Assembly (NCBI RefSeq): GCF_032062135.1 | Contig: NC_092859.1 | Coordinates: forward strand, 32,493,249-32,557,248 | DNA length: 64,000 bases | Direction: 5' to 3' | Source of the DNA: Pyxicephalus adspersus | Lineage: Eukaryota > Chordata > Amphibia > Anura > Pyxicephalidae | Part shown: in pieces, positions 12,401 to 27,400 of the stretch | Position numbering within the stretch: position 1 is the first letter of the stretch | How the letters are laid out: every line of letters starts with the position of its first letter | Position numbers and translations under genes: made by a program | The notes under the pieces: model-generated | Told to the model about the DNA's origin: nothing | The model's database searches: none | What the model saw: only the letters and a program-made list of their open reading frames with translations

Positions 12401-15400
12401 TGTAGTTGCTGGTGTAGAGAAAAAGGCACCATATTCAGGAACACCATAAGAGAACAAAAAACTATAGCACAATGCCAAGCACCACAATACAGCACAGTTT
12501 TGTAATGTTTTCTTTCTACTAATATTGATTAATCTAAACTAAGATGTGAAGGATGATAGTTTTTGCTCGTGTACAATTACAGAAGTATCTCGAAAATAGG
12601 ACCATTTCTTAGATTGGTTAGTTTTTTGCATGGATGCAAAACTATGCAAAACAAAAAAACATGCACTAGGGCTTATTTTCAGGGGATGTCATTTTTTTTC
12701 ATGAACAACAATTGACATTTATTCTTGAACAAAAAAAATTAACAATAATTAAAAAATAGTCATGTCATCACATTCTGGAACGTCATAACTCTCCAAACAC
12801 TGAAATTCATCAAGAATTTCTTGTGATATTCAGGAACAAAAATCAACATTTGTTCAAATACAGTCATGTCATCATTTTCTGGAATTTTCGCCCCAATTTC
12901 TCAAGTCCAACAATAGTGCTTTTCTTAAATAAGCACCTCTTGTCCATGTATTTATATATATTGTAGTTTATTTTCGGGGTAGGGCTTATATTTCGAGCAT
13001 CCTCCAAAATACAGAAACATCTTGCTAGGGCTTATTTTCAGGGAAATGCTGCTTTTACTCTCTTCCCATGCCAAGGATCAGACTGCTCAAAATGGTTATT
13101 TCCATCTACAGTAGGTTTTATTTTATCCCATGTGGGCACCATCAATGTGATCTGTGAATTTGCATAGCTTGTTTGTATATTAGGAGGTCTTCTACTAGGA
13201 GGTGTTACCTAACTGGGAATGTATTGGAACATGTAGGAACACACAAAGATGGCTATGAACACTCAAAACTCCCAGACAGACAAGATAAAAGTAACAATCA
13301 GGGCAGTAGAGAGTGGTTCAGTACTGCAAGCAGTAAAGTGTTCAAATCCTAAGGTATAAACATACCATACAGTTGGGAGCACTAACATAAAAGGATAAAA
13401 TATAGATTTTGGACAATTGGTCTATATTTGGACCATAAAGTGAAATCAGCTGCCATATTGAAAATATATGAAAATATATGAATTTCTAATAAAAAAAAAG
13501 TTCAGCTTTTTTTTTTACCACCCAAAGGATTTGCATTGCAATCCATCCACTCCTGGTATCTTCACAGCTCGTCCATGCAGCACAGACCTGTCTGGTGGGT
13601 ACAAGTCTTAAGTCCCCCTGGACAGACATACAAATCTTTTGGCAGGCAAATAGGTTACTGTATATGTATTTATATACATATTATATGTTATGTATTTGCA
13701 TGGAATTCAATTTTACACAAAGCTGCACTTATTCCAGTATAAAAAAAATAAAAATAAAAAAAAACCTTCTAGTGTGTGTGTGGGTGGTTAAAATTACTGC
13801 CCAGGTTTTTCAGTTTTTTTTTCCAGCATTTTTGCAACAAAGCAACAGCACATAATGGATATTTTTATATTTACAGCTTCCAACACAAAAATAGTGTTTG
13901 GTATTAAACTGGCAGCCCAGCCAATCCTGGCGGTTCCAATTAAGTGTGGCTGGTTTGCCCATTAGGAAACGGCGAGACCACAATTACAACCACAATCTCC
14001 ACAGTGTCTGGTGAATCATTTACCCTTGTGGGTCCCCCACCCAACCTGATTTATATCCTGACTTACCAAGAGTTTAAAACTCCACACTGACCTGAGCGGT
14101 GACTGTGCTATTTAAGAGAAGAGAAAATAACGTTGTGCAATTTTGGTTACACAATACGCCCATGCTCTGCCAAATAGATATTTAAGTATCTAAAAGCATT
14201 GGAATTTGTAGCAAAACAAGGATCAACTACTCAACACAAAAGGCTGGGGTTTCTGTGGGCACTGACCCTCAGGATGATTTGTTCTCTGTGTTGTCCTTTA
14301 AATGAAGTGAAGTACTTCCTATGGAGAGGTTTTTGGTGCCGCCACAACCAATTAGTTCACTTTTTACTCTCTGCTAAGCTCAGAAAGGAAAGCCGTCTCT
14401 GGAATGCTCACCTACTGAACCACAAAATCAAGTTTTTTCACCAATAAATCACATGAAGTTTTATTGAATCCCAACTGTAACTTTTTAACAAAACCAATGA
14501 AATAGGTAAAAAAAAAAAAAAGTCAATTAACGTTTATTACATTTTTATTATGCAGAACAGTAACTCAACTTTAGTTGGGCAGGTCCACTCTCCGAGGTTC
14601 CTGCTAAGTATATAGTAGTAGCAACTAAATGACAAAAAATGTATGGACACCTGACTTAAGCTACGTACACACGTCAGATTTTTATCGCCCAATAATCGGC
14701 ATCGGCCAATTATCGGGCGAAAATCTGCCGTGTGTACAGTCGGTGTCGTCCATCGTCTGGACGACTGACCTGCCGGATCCACAGACGATGGACGACAGCC
14801 AATCCTAATGAAAGGGAAGGGGAGAGCGCGCAGCAGGGTGCCGCTCCGTCGCTCTCCCCCTCCCCTCTCCATAGAGCATGAACGGTGCTGTATGTACAGC
14901 ACCGTTCATGCATCGTGCACTCCCTTGTCGTTGGAAAGGATCGTGAAAGATCCTTTCCAAAGACAAAAATTGGAAGTGTGTACGCAGCTTAACACATCCA
15001 CAAGAATTTGTTGAACAACTTATTTTAAAATTAGATATGCCTTAGATATGCCTCAAACTGAAAGGAGCCACAGATCACCAAATTGCAGACAGAATAGATT
15101 GGTGTTCTGGATGAAAAGCAAAGCCTGGAAAAGTATGCCATAGTATCTTTCCTAATACAGATTTCAGTTTTGGCATACCTCTAAATGTAGGTTAGGCATC
15201 CCTAAAAATTTTGAGATAAGACACTTGGCTGTCAGCAGGTTCAGTATCCAGGGTCACTTGTGGGGTTCATTTTGTTTGTCTCCAAGATTTCCCTCCATCT
15301 TCAGTTATTTGTACTGGAAGGCCTGTACATGCAGCACACCCAGAAACCTGCACAGGTTAATTTCATGTTTTTTATTAATTTTTGATTTTTTGATTCAATG

Positions 15401-18400
15401 TTTTGATTCACCATTTAAGATCATATTTAAAGTTAGACAGAATTTAATTTTCAAAAGCACAGATTAGATATAAAAAAAAAAAAAAATATGCCAGTGTGGG
15501 CAACAAATTGTCTTTCCACTTGTTATCCCAACTAGTAGTACCTTATGTATAGAGACTGTCGTAGGGCGTTTATTGTTCCCTCTTACATGGTAATGCTCTG
15601 TTGCCGATTTAACTACTTATACCAATTGAAGATTTTTATGTCTCACTCAACTGGGGAGGAGTCAGACCTCTATGGAGGGACCACTGCTTCCCCACAATGA
15701 ATGAATGTCCTTCTCTACAGCACAATAGCATGAAACAGGTTTTCCTACTCACTGTGTAGATGTTGCCTTCTAAAGAAAACACACCGAGACTAAGAATGCC
15801 TTTTGTTTTGATGCATATGGAATTTTGTTAGCTTAAAACTGAATGTTCAATATAGCTTTAAAAAGGTAGAGCATATTGTAATTTCATTTAGAGTCTCCTT
15901 AGTATTTTGTTTTTTTTACTTGAAGTGTTTGCTTTGCAGTTCATCCGAGCCATATTTAAATACCCTTTATATCCCTTTTAATAATGACATTCTATGCACA
16001 GATCAAAACAACTGCAAAAATGCACCAACACTGGCAATGGTTAATCTCATCGAAGGCATGCATGTTAAAATTTGATTTTCTCCTATAGTTTACAGAACAA
16101 CAAACTCATTTGTTTAATTATTAATGTCAGGATATTGAGCAAACTAAAGATTTGGTTTAAAATCCAAATACCAGTGTTGTTCATTAACCCATAAGGCAGC
16201 TATAGCAAAAGCACTCCTCATAAGCTACAATGCAATATTAAAGAAAAACCAAACAATGGTCTTAAGTTTTCTTTTTTGAAAACTGGAGAAAATGTAATCC
16301 CCTTATGGTGGGCAATTGTATCAGTGTATGTTAAAGCCCAACTAAAAGACTTACACCTATTTTTTTTCCTGTCCTGTACCTCCATACTTTAGGACGTTTC
16401 ACCATTTTTCCGGTCCTGTACCTCCATACTTTAGGCTGTTTCACTGATTTTGCACATTCCTTATACTACTTGTTCACTCAGTGGGAATGTACTTCCGTCT
16501 GTCCCATGTCTGTGCTGCAGTAGGCAATGGCCACATTTCTTTTTACAAGTGTCCTCCTAGTGACTCCTTGTAGTATGGAGGAAGAAAGAGGGCAAGACTG
16601 AGCAGAGGGTGGTGTGTCTAGAGAGGAAGTGTCTGATCAGGTCTAATAGATTACAGTAGCCTCTCTCAACCCTTCTATGCCAGGTAAAATAATTTTCAGG
16701 TCAAAGAACTTCCGGATAAAATAAATCCATAAGTGGATAGTGGTGTAGAATGCCCTTTACAGAGTTTTTCAAAATGCCACCCTTCCAGGCAGCTAAAAGG
16801 ATCAATGATGTAATTCCAATGGCTTTACAACATGGCACTAAACCAAGAACTGGGAGGGAAAACACCCAAAGTTCAGGGAGCCCCAACGATCACTACAGAA
16901 ACCCTAGAATTCTATTGATCCCTGGATGAGAAAAGCTGGATTAGAGGGTGCACGAGTTCTAACTCCAGTACCTATTGGACTGCATAATTTTAAGACACCC
17001 TTCACACGTCTTGTAACATGAATATTAATGTGAGACGATACAAATATTCATTCTCTGTACTATTTGTTTCTGCAACTTAGAATGAGATTTGAAGCTCATC
17101 TTTAAAAGTCGTAAGCTTTAAAGTTCATTGCTAAAGTCCGAGGGATTCTAAGCCCTAGCTTCCAGAGGTGCCAAGAGGAGTCAGCAATGGAACCTATAGA
17201 CATCTTGTGAAGAATCAGGGATGGGGACTGCTCACCCGTCGCAGATGGTTCTGGTAACCAGCCCTATCAGAAGGAAATTCTGCCCATACAACAATATGAG
17301 TGAAGAGTTTTCTGATGTAATATATGTGAAATTAGTCAGTGCTTGAATAAAGTTGAGTTCCTCAACAATAAGATTGGGATCTTTAAAGTTTTTGCTTGGG
17401 CTTTAAAAACAAATTGATGTTTAAAATATACCACACTGTCTCTTAACATATATAAACTCTGTTTCCATTAAAAAGGAACCAAACTCCAGACTTCTAAAAG
17501 GCCAAAAGGAATTAATCATGATTACTTGTCGCTGATCTTTTCCCAATTACAGTCTTATAATCAAGGCCAGACTGTGGACCAGATACCAAGTAAAAGGAAA
17601 GAGGGCCCCACCAGAACAAATAGCTTTCCTGGCAAAGTGGTCATTTTCTGTAAAGCAACAGGGGCCAAAAAGCACAAAACTAAAAAAAAAATAAAATAAT
17701 ACTACATACATTTTGGATGTTTATGTTTTTGGTCCCCCTCAGGGCCAGCCCCCTGTCTCCATCTGCAGGTATATAGGTTAGATCATTGTAGATCTGTAGA
17801 CACCCTCAGAGAATCATTTTGCTTATCCCAAAAAAAGGCATGCATGGTCCAAATCTCTTTTTACAAATGTTAGGGGGATCCATGGGGATCTTACAGCATT
17901 CATCAAGTTATGGATTAAGTACTGAAGTCAGTCGCTCTGACAATACACAGTGACAAGTACAAAAGCCATAACCACCTAGCATTTATACAGAGATGGCAGC
18001 ACAACCAAAGTAACTTTTGGCATTCATCTGTATATCAAGTCATGTGTGGGAAAGAACATACCCGTGTATGAAAAATAATCAATAGGAAACAGAAAACATG
18101 TAAGGATATGAAAGTCATGTCAGAACATATACAAAATATATGGTAAAGGTATGGTACAAAATATACAGGCAGTTTGTACAAGTTAGGTCGATGATTACAG
18201 AATTACAACAATAAATAAGCCAATGAATCCAGCGCCAGCTGCTCAAGGTTCACTTGAAGGGCATGTCCAGGCAAATTACTAATACTGAGAATTATATATA
18301 TATATCTTCACATACACATCCCTGCCTGCAAGCCCCTTCACATTCTATGGGGGCCTCATTATTCGATGATATCTTATAGTTTAGGATTAAACCCCGACAG

Positions 18401-21400
18401 TCCCTTCCATCTCTTCAGCAAGGAGAGAGTCAGGAATACTGCTAAAAGGCCTACCCGCATCAGATTTACAATTGAGAAAAACAGTAGCACTCAACTCCGG
18501 CAGAAATCTTGCATTCAGTGGCCCCCAGCATCATTCATGAATTAGCCACGAAAGGATGAACTACCGTTTGAAAATGACTGCTGTGCATTCTTAAGGAGGA
18601 GAAGGTACTGCTTGTTCGTTTTTCCCTCTACATTCAGCAGAACAGTGCTGTGTGTAGAGTGCTTGTTGATTCATCTGTCACTGGAAATGATCACAAACGA
18701 TTGTTTCAAGAGACGTCTATATAGGCCATGAACAATCAATTACAATTTTTCTCAGTGCAAGAAAATTACCAACTCATAAGGCATCAGTCATGTGATGTTT
18801 ATAAAATGTACAGATACAGGTCTAAACACATCCAAAAATTTGGATTGAGATGAGGCTTTAGGCTCAAAATTATGAGTAATGTGTAAACCCTTACAATGAT
18901 TTTCTCATTTCTGGTCCATTCAATATGCTATTAAAAGAAGTTTTGTTGGATCTGTTTAAAAAGCTTCTGCTTAACCTGGCAAAAAATGTCATGGGTTACT
19001 AATTTTGTGTGAACTCTGCCGACTTTGTTCAAATGAATTGTTCTCACATCTATCTGTGGAGTATACCTGATGCCCCAGGATGACAACACTGCTCCCCCAA
19101 TAAATAAGTGCAGAAGTGTTGTCACCTTTGGATAGAAAGTGTTTTACTAGGGAGATCATTGGGTAAAAATAAAAGGAAAAAATCCTGGAGATTTGTGCAG
19201 CTGTCACGTGTAAGGGAAGGTTTACACCTGCTACTCGAATACAAGATTTTACGCAGCTCCCTGCACCATGCCAGGGTTTGCACATGCTCACTGCTGCCCC
19301 TATTCAATCCTTATGGGGGCTGCAGCAGAGACAATACATGTAGCATCTCCCTAAGCAGCTACGTTTCATGGCATAAAGCACAGCACAACCTGTCACTGTG
19401 AACAAATCCTAAGGACTGAAATCCGCAACAAATTAGATTTTTGTTCTTAGGTTTAGATACACCTAAAGTATACTAAAGATTACATGGAAGCATTTTATAT
19501 ATGTTGTAATGTTATATATCAAAAACCACACAAGGAGCCTGAAAATGATAAATTCACCCACCAGTCATTGATGCATTACTTTAAAATACCCGGTGTATAA
19601 AATCCATGAACACGAATCCCGGTAAGCAGCAGAAACACAGAGTCCAAATTCCTCAGTGTATCACATATATACACAAACACACATAAATGTCCAATAGAAG
19701 TCAGCCTCACAACCATACAACTTGGGCTGTTAACCTGACCACGTAACATGAATTCCACACAAGGTTGCTACAAGCCCCAACTTTGAAGTGACAGTTCTAA
19801 CAAAGGCGCTAAAGTGTACTTCAAATATATAAAATCCAGTGGACAAATTCCAGGCCCTGACGTTTTTCTAAACACAACTTGCGCAGGCCTTTTTGATATC
19901 AATAATGTATTATTAAATACAAGCAGAGAAAGTATTTTTCTGCTGTTGCAGTGACTTCCCTAACATGCATGCACTCCTGCACAGGACAACATAACTACAA
20001 GTGTCTACGCTGTCAAAGAGAATCTCCACCAGAACACAGGGGAGATTTGTGGAGACAATTCTTTATCCCTAAAATATAAAAAAAGCTTTTGAAATGACTT
20101 TAGGGGACCTTTCATAGCATTTGTAACATTATATAAAAATGTGGCTATGTTTTTATTTAATAAATTTGTTTTCTTTTACGACGTTTGAGCTTTTTGGAGA
20201 AGTCCCTTATCTTTTGCAGCGGTAAAGACTATAGGGGAAACCTGCAACTTCCTGGAATACATACGTCACATATCCCGGCCTATGAGATTTATTTTTTACG
20301 TTTGCAGGAAGACATGTCACCCAATTTAACACCTGCGCATTACATCAGGAAAGAAAGAAGATGCCAGAAAGAGGATAACCCAGATAGATTGGGATTCTCT
20401 GGGCTCAAACATTTAGTTGATAAAGATGGGAGATTTCTCTTAATTGAGAGCTCTGATGATTTTAAACTTTTTTCCTTCCTACAGCTAATCATATTGATGA
20501 AGCAATGTGATAACATTTAAAAAAAAAAAAAAAAATTCAGAATATTTTGTAGTAAAATAAATATAAGTCTCGAGGGCAAGACATTTAGGAAAACATGTGC
20601 GGTACCGATGTGGGAGTCTTTGCCTTGTTTGCAGGCAATCATTGATTTGGTGGCCTGTGTGTTGCTAAGGTAGCACTTACTCATTTCACAGGGTAACACC
20701 ACTGGAAACTCATACAGAAAACTTTCAGCAAAGAGGTTTAAGTTCAAGCTGAGATTCACATAGAACATTATTAAAGACTGCCAATGACTCGCCAACTTTT
20801 CTGTTTGTACAGTGAAGGCCCCCGGTCCAAGGGATTCGCCATCGCAAACAAACACAAGTTATTTAAAGAGCGGCAGCAGACGTTCCAGAACGGCATTCCC
20901 TGATCTTGTGGGCATGGTGTGTGTACTGGTGTTGTTTTGTCTTCAGGAGGGCCGAAGTCAGATGATCAGGCCTTAAGAAACTACTCTCTTCTTTTTTCTT
21001 TTATTTTTAAAGATTCCACAAGTAACACTTCCTTTCCCAACATGACAACACTCCCTGTACTGCAAGTATGGATTTTTTTTAATTTAGCCAATAGTTGTGG
21101 GCAACGTGGTCATCAAAACATATGGTGAGGTTCACTCAAAATGTTGCTCACAGAACCTTTAAATAAAAAAAGACGGTAAAGTTTTTTTTTTTTTTTTTAA
21201 CAGACAGTCAGTAAAACACTTCATGCCACAAGCATGGCCTACTTGTAACACCTTCATGAAATTAAAAAATAAAATGCTCAAAGTCAAAAGGCTGTTTGAA
21301 TTAGACTAGTCAAATAAGTGGCTAATTAAGAGATGTGAACCAATGCAAAATATGTTGTGCTTCCTGTAGTTGCATGCTGTGTCCCTGTGGTACTGAATAG

Positions 21401-24400
21401 AAATTCAAAGCAAGCTGCAGCAGTGTTCGTGCATTGGAGCCTTATAGTGTGCTTTGGATGCAGGTGAAAGGTTCTCTTTAACCAGACCTCCAACTGTGAC
21501 TAAACACCTCGTAATGAACTCCCCTAATGCAGATACAAAGAGTTATAGAGAGCACAAGTTCATCTTAGCCCAATAAAATTTTATATAACACACACTTGCT
21601 AGATGACACATACAAAAAAGAAAATGAGAATATCAATATTTTATAAAGAGTGGATCTGTCTGTATTGCCTTATAGGCAGCAATCATTGTAAAAACTAATA
21701 AAATAAATAGTAAAAGTACATGTGTGTTTAATAAGGAAAAGGTCAAGATTTTTTAAAACATCTGCCCATTAGCAGGTAACATGGTCCTACAGGAAAATAA
21801 GCTGCTGAGCTGTGTGATTGTGCAGGCCAGTTATTCACCATCTCAACTAAAGCCCATTGACATCTCTCAAAGATTTCACTTGTTTCCTGGAACTGTTTTT
21901 TATATAGCAATTTATCATTTATTGCTACACAAAAAGCATGTTACTATTACTGTAACTAACCTGTCCAACTGTTTGAAGTGTCTTAAAAAATATAAAGTAC
22001 ATCCTACTAATGCATCGGTATTTATAGCCACATACAACAAAGTTTAATTGCAGTGCTCCTACTGTTCAAAAAGTCATCTGCAATTGTTTAAATAGATGGG
22101 CACTCTTAACGTCAACTCCATCATTCCATGCCGGGATTTTGTGTCAAAAATAATAGACATTGGATAGTAAATCAAACCAGCAGCCAATCCATCCTGTACA
22201 GGAACAGCTAAAAAAAAAAATCTGTAGAAGTTGTTTATTGCTCATTGCACAAAGATCTTTCCCCCATGTGGAATAGATCACCTCATTAGGGACCTCAGAG
22301 TTCAATTTACTTAACCTAAAGGGTACGCTTGCTGGAATGTGCAGAATATGTCTAAACAGACTGGTCCTACAATCAAAGCCGACATGCGGTTCGCAACAGA
22401 TTATCGGTGTGGGGAGCCCAGTTTATATGCCTAAATCAGACATGTTTCTCCTTCACCCACCCCCTACCCAAGAAAAAAATATATATATTTCTACCAAAAT
22501 TATAAAATAGAAAAAAGTAGATAAAAAAAAGAAAGAAAAAAGTACAAATTAAGAACCTACAAAAAAAGCAAAATAGGGATATTGGAATAAAACACAGATA
22601 AACTATCAGTAAAGAGAAAAATATTGTGGACACCATACCATGAGTAGAATAAAGAGCATTAATGTGGGCTCAGGTTTTGGTTGGCCTTTAACAATTTTGA
22701 TGAATTTAGTTTGTGAATTTTGGATATAAAGAAACACATATAGACAAACAAAGAAGAAACAAAAAGGTTAAAAATTAAAGAATAAAAAACTCAATATGAA
22801 CAGGAAAATTAATGTACAGAAAACTCCACATTACCAAAAAGTCAAAAAAAGGTATAAAACAGAATTGTGTCCTAAAAGAAATAAGAAAGGGAACTTAGAG
22901 AAAATAAACCACATCCTAAAAAATGTAATGGGCAAAGCTGAAAGGAAAAAGGGGCATAAGACTTAAAAAGAAAGGAAAAGTTATTTGTTCAATTTATTCT
23001 AACCTTGTTGCAGACTGAGCCAAAGCAGGCGGAGGAGAAAGAAAAATTGCTGGGATTAAAGTGACACAGATTTATGGCAAGGTCTACCATAAAACAGAAG
23101 TCCGTCTTCTCAAACAAGAGAAGTTCAGGGCTTAGGGAAGGCTTTGATGTGGATAGTATAAAGAAGGCTGGGATGGCTGCTGAACTGCTAAAGGTCTTCA
23201 GCCAAGCTTGTTCAGTAAGTGTAGAATTAGTTTGCAGCGCGGCATGAATATGTACAAAGCCGCCAGACAAATGAGGCCTCTTCATTACAGAAGAAACTTT
23301 GTAAATGGTTTATCAGTTAGTGTGGCTTTGGAAGAGGAAGTCCAGCTAAAAACCAGAACCTGGTGTCAAACCATTATAGGGCGCAGCTGCCTACCCAAAC
23401 CTCTTTAACTACATCCAAAACCTAACCCCCCCCAGACAGGGTATGGAATAGTGAAAGCAACTTTGCCTACTAATTAAAGGAAAAAAAAAAACTCCCAAGC
23501 ACTGTTCCTCACCCCAACCCCTCCCAAAAGTTCATGCCATCGTTTCTCATGTCTGGAAATGGTCTTTTAGGTACCTGCCTACCTCTGATCTTCACTCTTA
23601 AAGGGGAAAGTTGACAAAGTATTCCTCAGCATTTAATCCAACACGCCCCAAGGAACTTAAGGTGTTGGTTCACCTATTTGTATGTTGCCAAAAGGGGACA
23701 TCCAACCTCCCTAGTAGGAAGACAGTTGGTGAAGATTCTTTAACCAGCTTTGATCTTCGAGAGTGTGAAGACAGTGTGGGTGACAGGACAGGCAAGTTTT
23801 ACCTCATATTTATACTTGTCATTTTGCTTTTGAATTAACAAATCCTGTGTATGCAATATTGGAACCTCTGCTTTAAATACCTTCCTGTATACCAACTAGT
23901 GATATTCACTCTCTCCATTTGTCTTATTACCATTGTTACTGCAGCTTAAAGTGATCAGAAAATTTGGCATTTCGAGAGAAGATACCTTAATGACCTACCA
24001 CTTTCCTATTCTATCCAAAATGAGAAAAAGTTTTTGCCTTATCTATAATTTAAGCATTCACCTGCCCAGTGATGTACTTTATTTTGACAACTATAATGGC
24101 CGTAGAGATTTATTTATGCAGACTTCTAGTTAGCAAAAACGTTCAGAGAGAGAGAGAGTAGACATGTTCTTACAACGACTGTTTCACCCAACAAACTATG
24201 GAAAGCATACCCTAAAGGGAAACAACAATAACCTTTCTTCCTACCATGCTCCTTTGAAACATGGCAACTCTAAACCAGCCTTTTTACTCTGGAAGAACAC
24301 TTGAAATTTCAGATCTCTGGGAACCTTCAGAAAAATGAATTTATTGACGGTCAGCACCCACCATGACATTAAATGGAGAAGGAATGCACTATACAGTGTT

Positions 24401-27400
24401 CATCAAAATACCACCCTTCTAGACAGCTAGAAGATAACTGGTCTCTGTCTAAAGACACTGAAGCCAGAACTATGACGGCACCATCAGATGGGAGTTTAAT
24501 CAGCCACAGCTCAAGGGGCCCGCCTATCAACCACTGAGAAACCATGGATGAGAATGACTTCTCTAGGCAAACAGCAAATTGACATCCAAAATACATATTG
24601 TTAATACTTTTTGGATCTGCAATTTTCTTTCCATCTGTCAGAAAGATTTGTAATTCTATTTAGCTAGCACTGGTAATGTACCAGGCAAACTCCTGCCGGA
24701 GAACACAGACAGGATCTTGTCCTCATCACAGTCCTCAACCTGAATCACAGTAAAACTATACAGCCTGTTCCAGTATGTACCTAAGTCTGGTCAATGAAGG
24801 TATGGTATACTAATAAGGTCACCCCTGACCTCAGTCCTCCTGTAAGGTCTCTATTTTAGACCAACAGCACTGTGCAAACCAGCACATTAGAACAGATTAT
24901 GGATATTATGCTAGTGTTCTATACAAAATATCTGTTCTATACAAAAAATATGTAAACCTTTACGCATCATTTTATTATATGCCACCATCATATGAATCAT
25001 GTTCAGAGTATCCCACTGCATGAAATTTAAATGTTATCAAAGTGTTGAACAAATTTTTCACAAGGACTGAATAGTCTGTAAACCCTGACCCTTATGTATG
25101 ACCCAATTAAACTCATGGGAGTCTCATGAACTGAAACGGCCCATTTATTCTAAGACTAAACACATGGATAAAAACCCAATTTGTATGCTTAATACAATAG
25201 ATTTAAACCCAGTCACTAAGCTCTCATAAGCCTTACCATGGTAATTTCAAAAGTTGTGACAAATCTTTTCAAGTCTTCAACTTCCATTTAAAATGATACA
25301 TAGTGACCCTGCCCTAAAGCTCCTTGTTTAGGCACTTCCTGTTGTAGGGTGACAACAGTCTTTTCAATAGTGAATGCAGAATAAAATGGCAACTCTGGAT
25401 GAGACTATAAGCACAGACAACGCAGATGAGGTCCACTGCTGCAAGCCCAAAGTGATGATTTGCAGCTGATGCACATAGATAGGAAATACTTACAAAGACT
25501 GGAGTGAAGGAGCTGGGCCAACACTTACAAGGCACTCCAAAAAGAGAGGGCTATGCCATGCAAGTAGTGACTGGGCTGTCTCTTTTAGGAATAATTTTAC
25601 AAAAGGTAAAACTAGGCAAGTAAGCATTAAAATACTTTATTTTCTGTTTTTTTATCTGCAATGTTTTAGGTTGGTAACAAGGTCTTTTTAAATGTATTTT
25701 GGTGAGGGTAGCAGATGTGATGTTGCCCACTACTGTATCATCCCCCTCTTTTTAGAAAGTGATTTCATGTGAATTTGACAGGCTTGCCCTGTGCTGTTGT
25801 GGGAAGACACACAAACACAGGGACCCAGCAAGAATCAGTCTTCTACCCTTGCAAGAAGTATCTCAACTTCAGAACAATTAACAGACCCAGCAGGGGTTCT
25901 CGGCCAATAAACACCAGGACTTGAGGGCAAGCAGCTGTAAATCTGCATTAATCGTTTCAGGAATTCAGCTATTTACAAAGATTTAGCAGTGCAAACAAAT
26001 AGGAAGAGCAGCCCAGTGCCTTTATCCCTACCTTCACATTGTTTCCCCTCTCCCTTGTAGCCTGGCTTGCAGATGCACTTGTATGATTTTGGGGTATTCT
26101 GACATATAGCATCTATGTGACAGTCATCAGTCCCCTCCGCGCATTCGTCACTTTCTGCAAATAATGAAAGAAAAAAAAAAATATTAGATTAAACAAGAAA
26201 ACGCCTAACTAAATAAAACTCAATCCGCCTTTCCTTTCCCGGGGCCAGCCAGCAGAGCGTTAAAGAGGGCAACCTTAATTTGTTTGCAGCGTTTTAACTA
26301 TTTTGACGATCGAAAACAGATGGCGGACGTCGGGCACAGGTGAAATAAAGGGGGTTTGTCACAGCTTGAGCGGTGGTCTGCGAAAGAAAAATATCATTAA
26401 GCGATTATAGGAAATGGCAATGTTTTCTCAAGGTTCTTCCAGCCTGCAGAGAATTAGGAAACAGTACGTCACAGTCGATCGAGGGGACCAATTAACCCTT
26501 TGGAAAAATGGGTGCGGGTAATATCCAACATGTGCCGCAAAAATCAAGATCACAATATTGTAAAGCAGATTCACACATGGTAGGAATGGCTTATGCAGTT
26601 TAAAATGTCAAACCACCGCCATGTAGTCATCCTCTGTCCATAGCACAGTCGCTGCTCCGTTCCTGAACTCTGCAGATATTCATTCAAAATGGTAACAATT
26701 GGGGCAAATTTACTACAACATAACAATAATCCAGACATATATCCAGGGGAAACGTATTTATTTATCAAGTTTCTTTCTTGGGTACAAACTGCCTTTAAGC
26801 CGCTTGCAAAATGAAATAGTTGTAAGATTTACAATGGACAGCCAGAGCAGCCCGCTGAAGAATAGATCGTCTCAGCGTGAAACCTGCCTTGTCCTCCATC
26901 CAGCTGAAAGACAGGAATAAATATAGTGCCCCAAGGCTGTTGATTGATGCCCCTTATGTCAATACTTATATTTGTCTTTCTGGAAACTCCGTTTTAATTG
27001 ATTCTTTAACAATTTAATGCTACGCAAACATCTGGGGCTCAGCTTAGAAAAAAAAGCTAAATAGATGACAGATCATTGAAGACTTTATGCTGAATAAAGG
27101 AGTGGCATCTTGTCTTCAATATGACACAGATGCTAAAACAAATATAATTATGATATTATCTTTTTTAGAGCAATTACAATTAGTAGATTACAGGAAACTG
27201 GTTACTTAAATCTTTTCCATCCTATAAAAATGACACTTTTTTGTGCAAGATGCATGCAGGTGTAGCTTTAAAAAGAAAGCCAATGATGGAGCAATTTAAA
27301 GAAGCAGTAACAATATCACATATGATCTGACTGGTATGTAAAACAGGACTGGGAGGGCGAGGTCATGGCCATTTCATCAAGCTGCTTTAAATTTAGGAGA

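Larger units (their letters stand above)
9414..26031 (-). other. SCUBE1 intron 2 (16.6 kb)
   Basis: Large intron between the two EGF exons. Recognised content: a hAT-like element (9599-9854), a dispersed repeat (10321-10495), an L1-like insertion (11102-11520), a TIR-like repeat (12665-13048), a TTAA-flanked element (14660-14988), a tandem duplication (16370-16450), decayed repeat copies at 16670-16960 and 24240-24600, part of a foldback element at about 18540-18740, and an A-rich strand-biased block (22440-22990). Stretches 19000-22400 and 24600-26000 show nothing I can name. No extra exon was recognised. Confidence 0.85.

Noticed and set aside
14537..15014. 121-codon minus and 68-codon plus frames
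   Set aside because: Fall in the CpG-rich interior of a TTAA-flanked foldback element found at several places.
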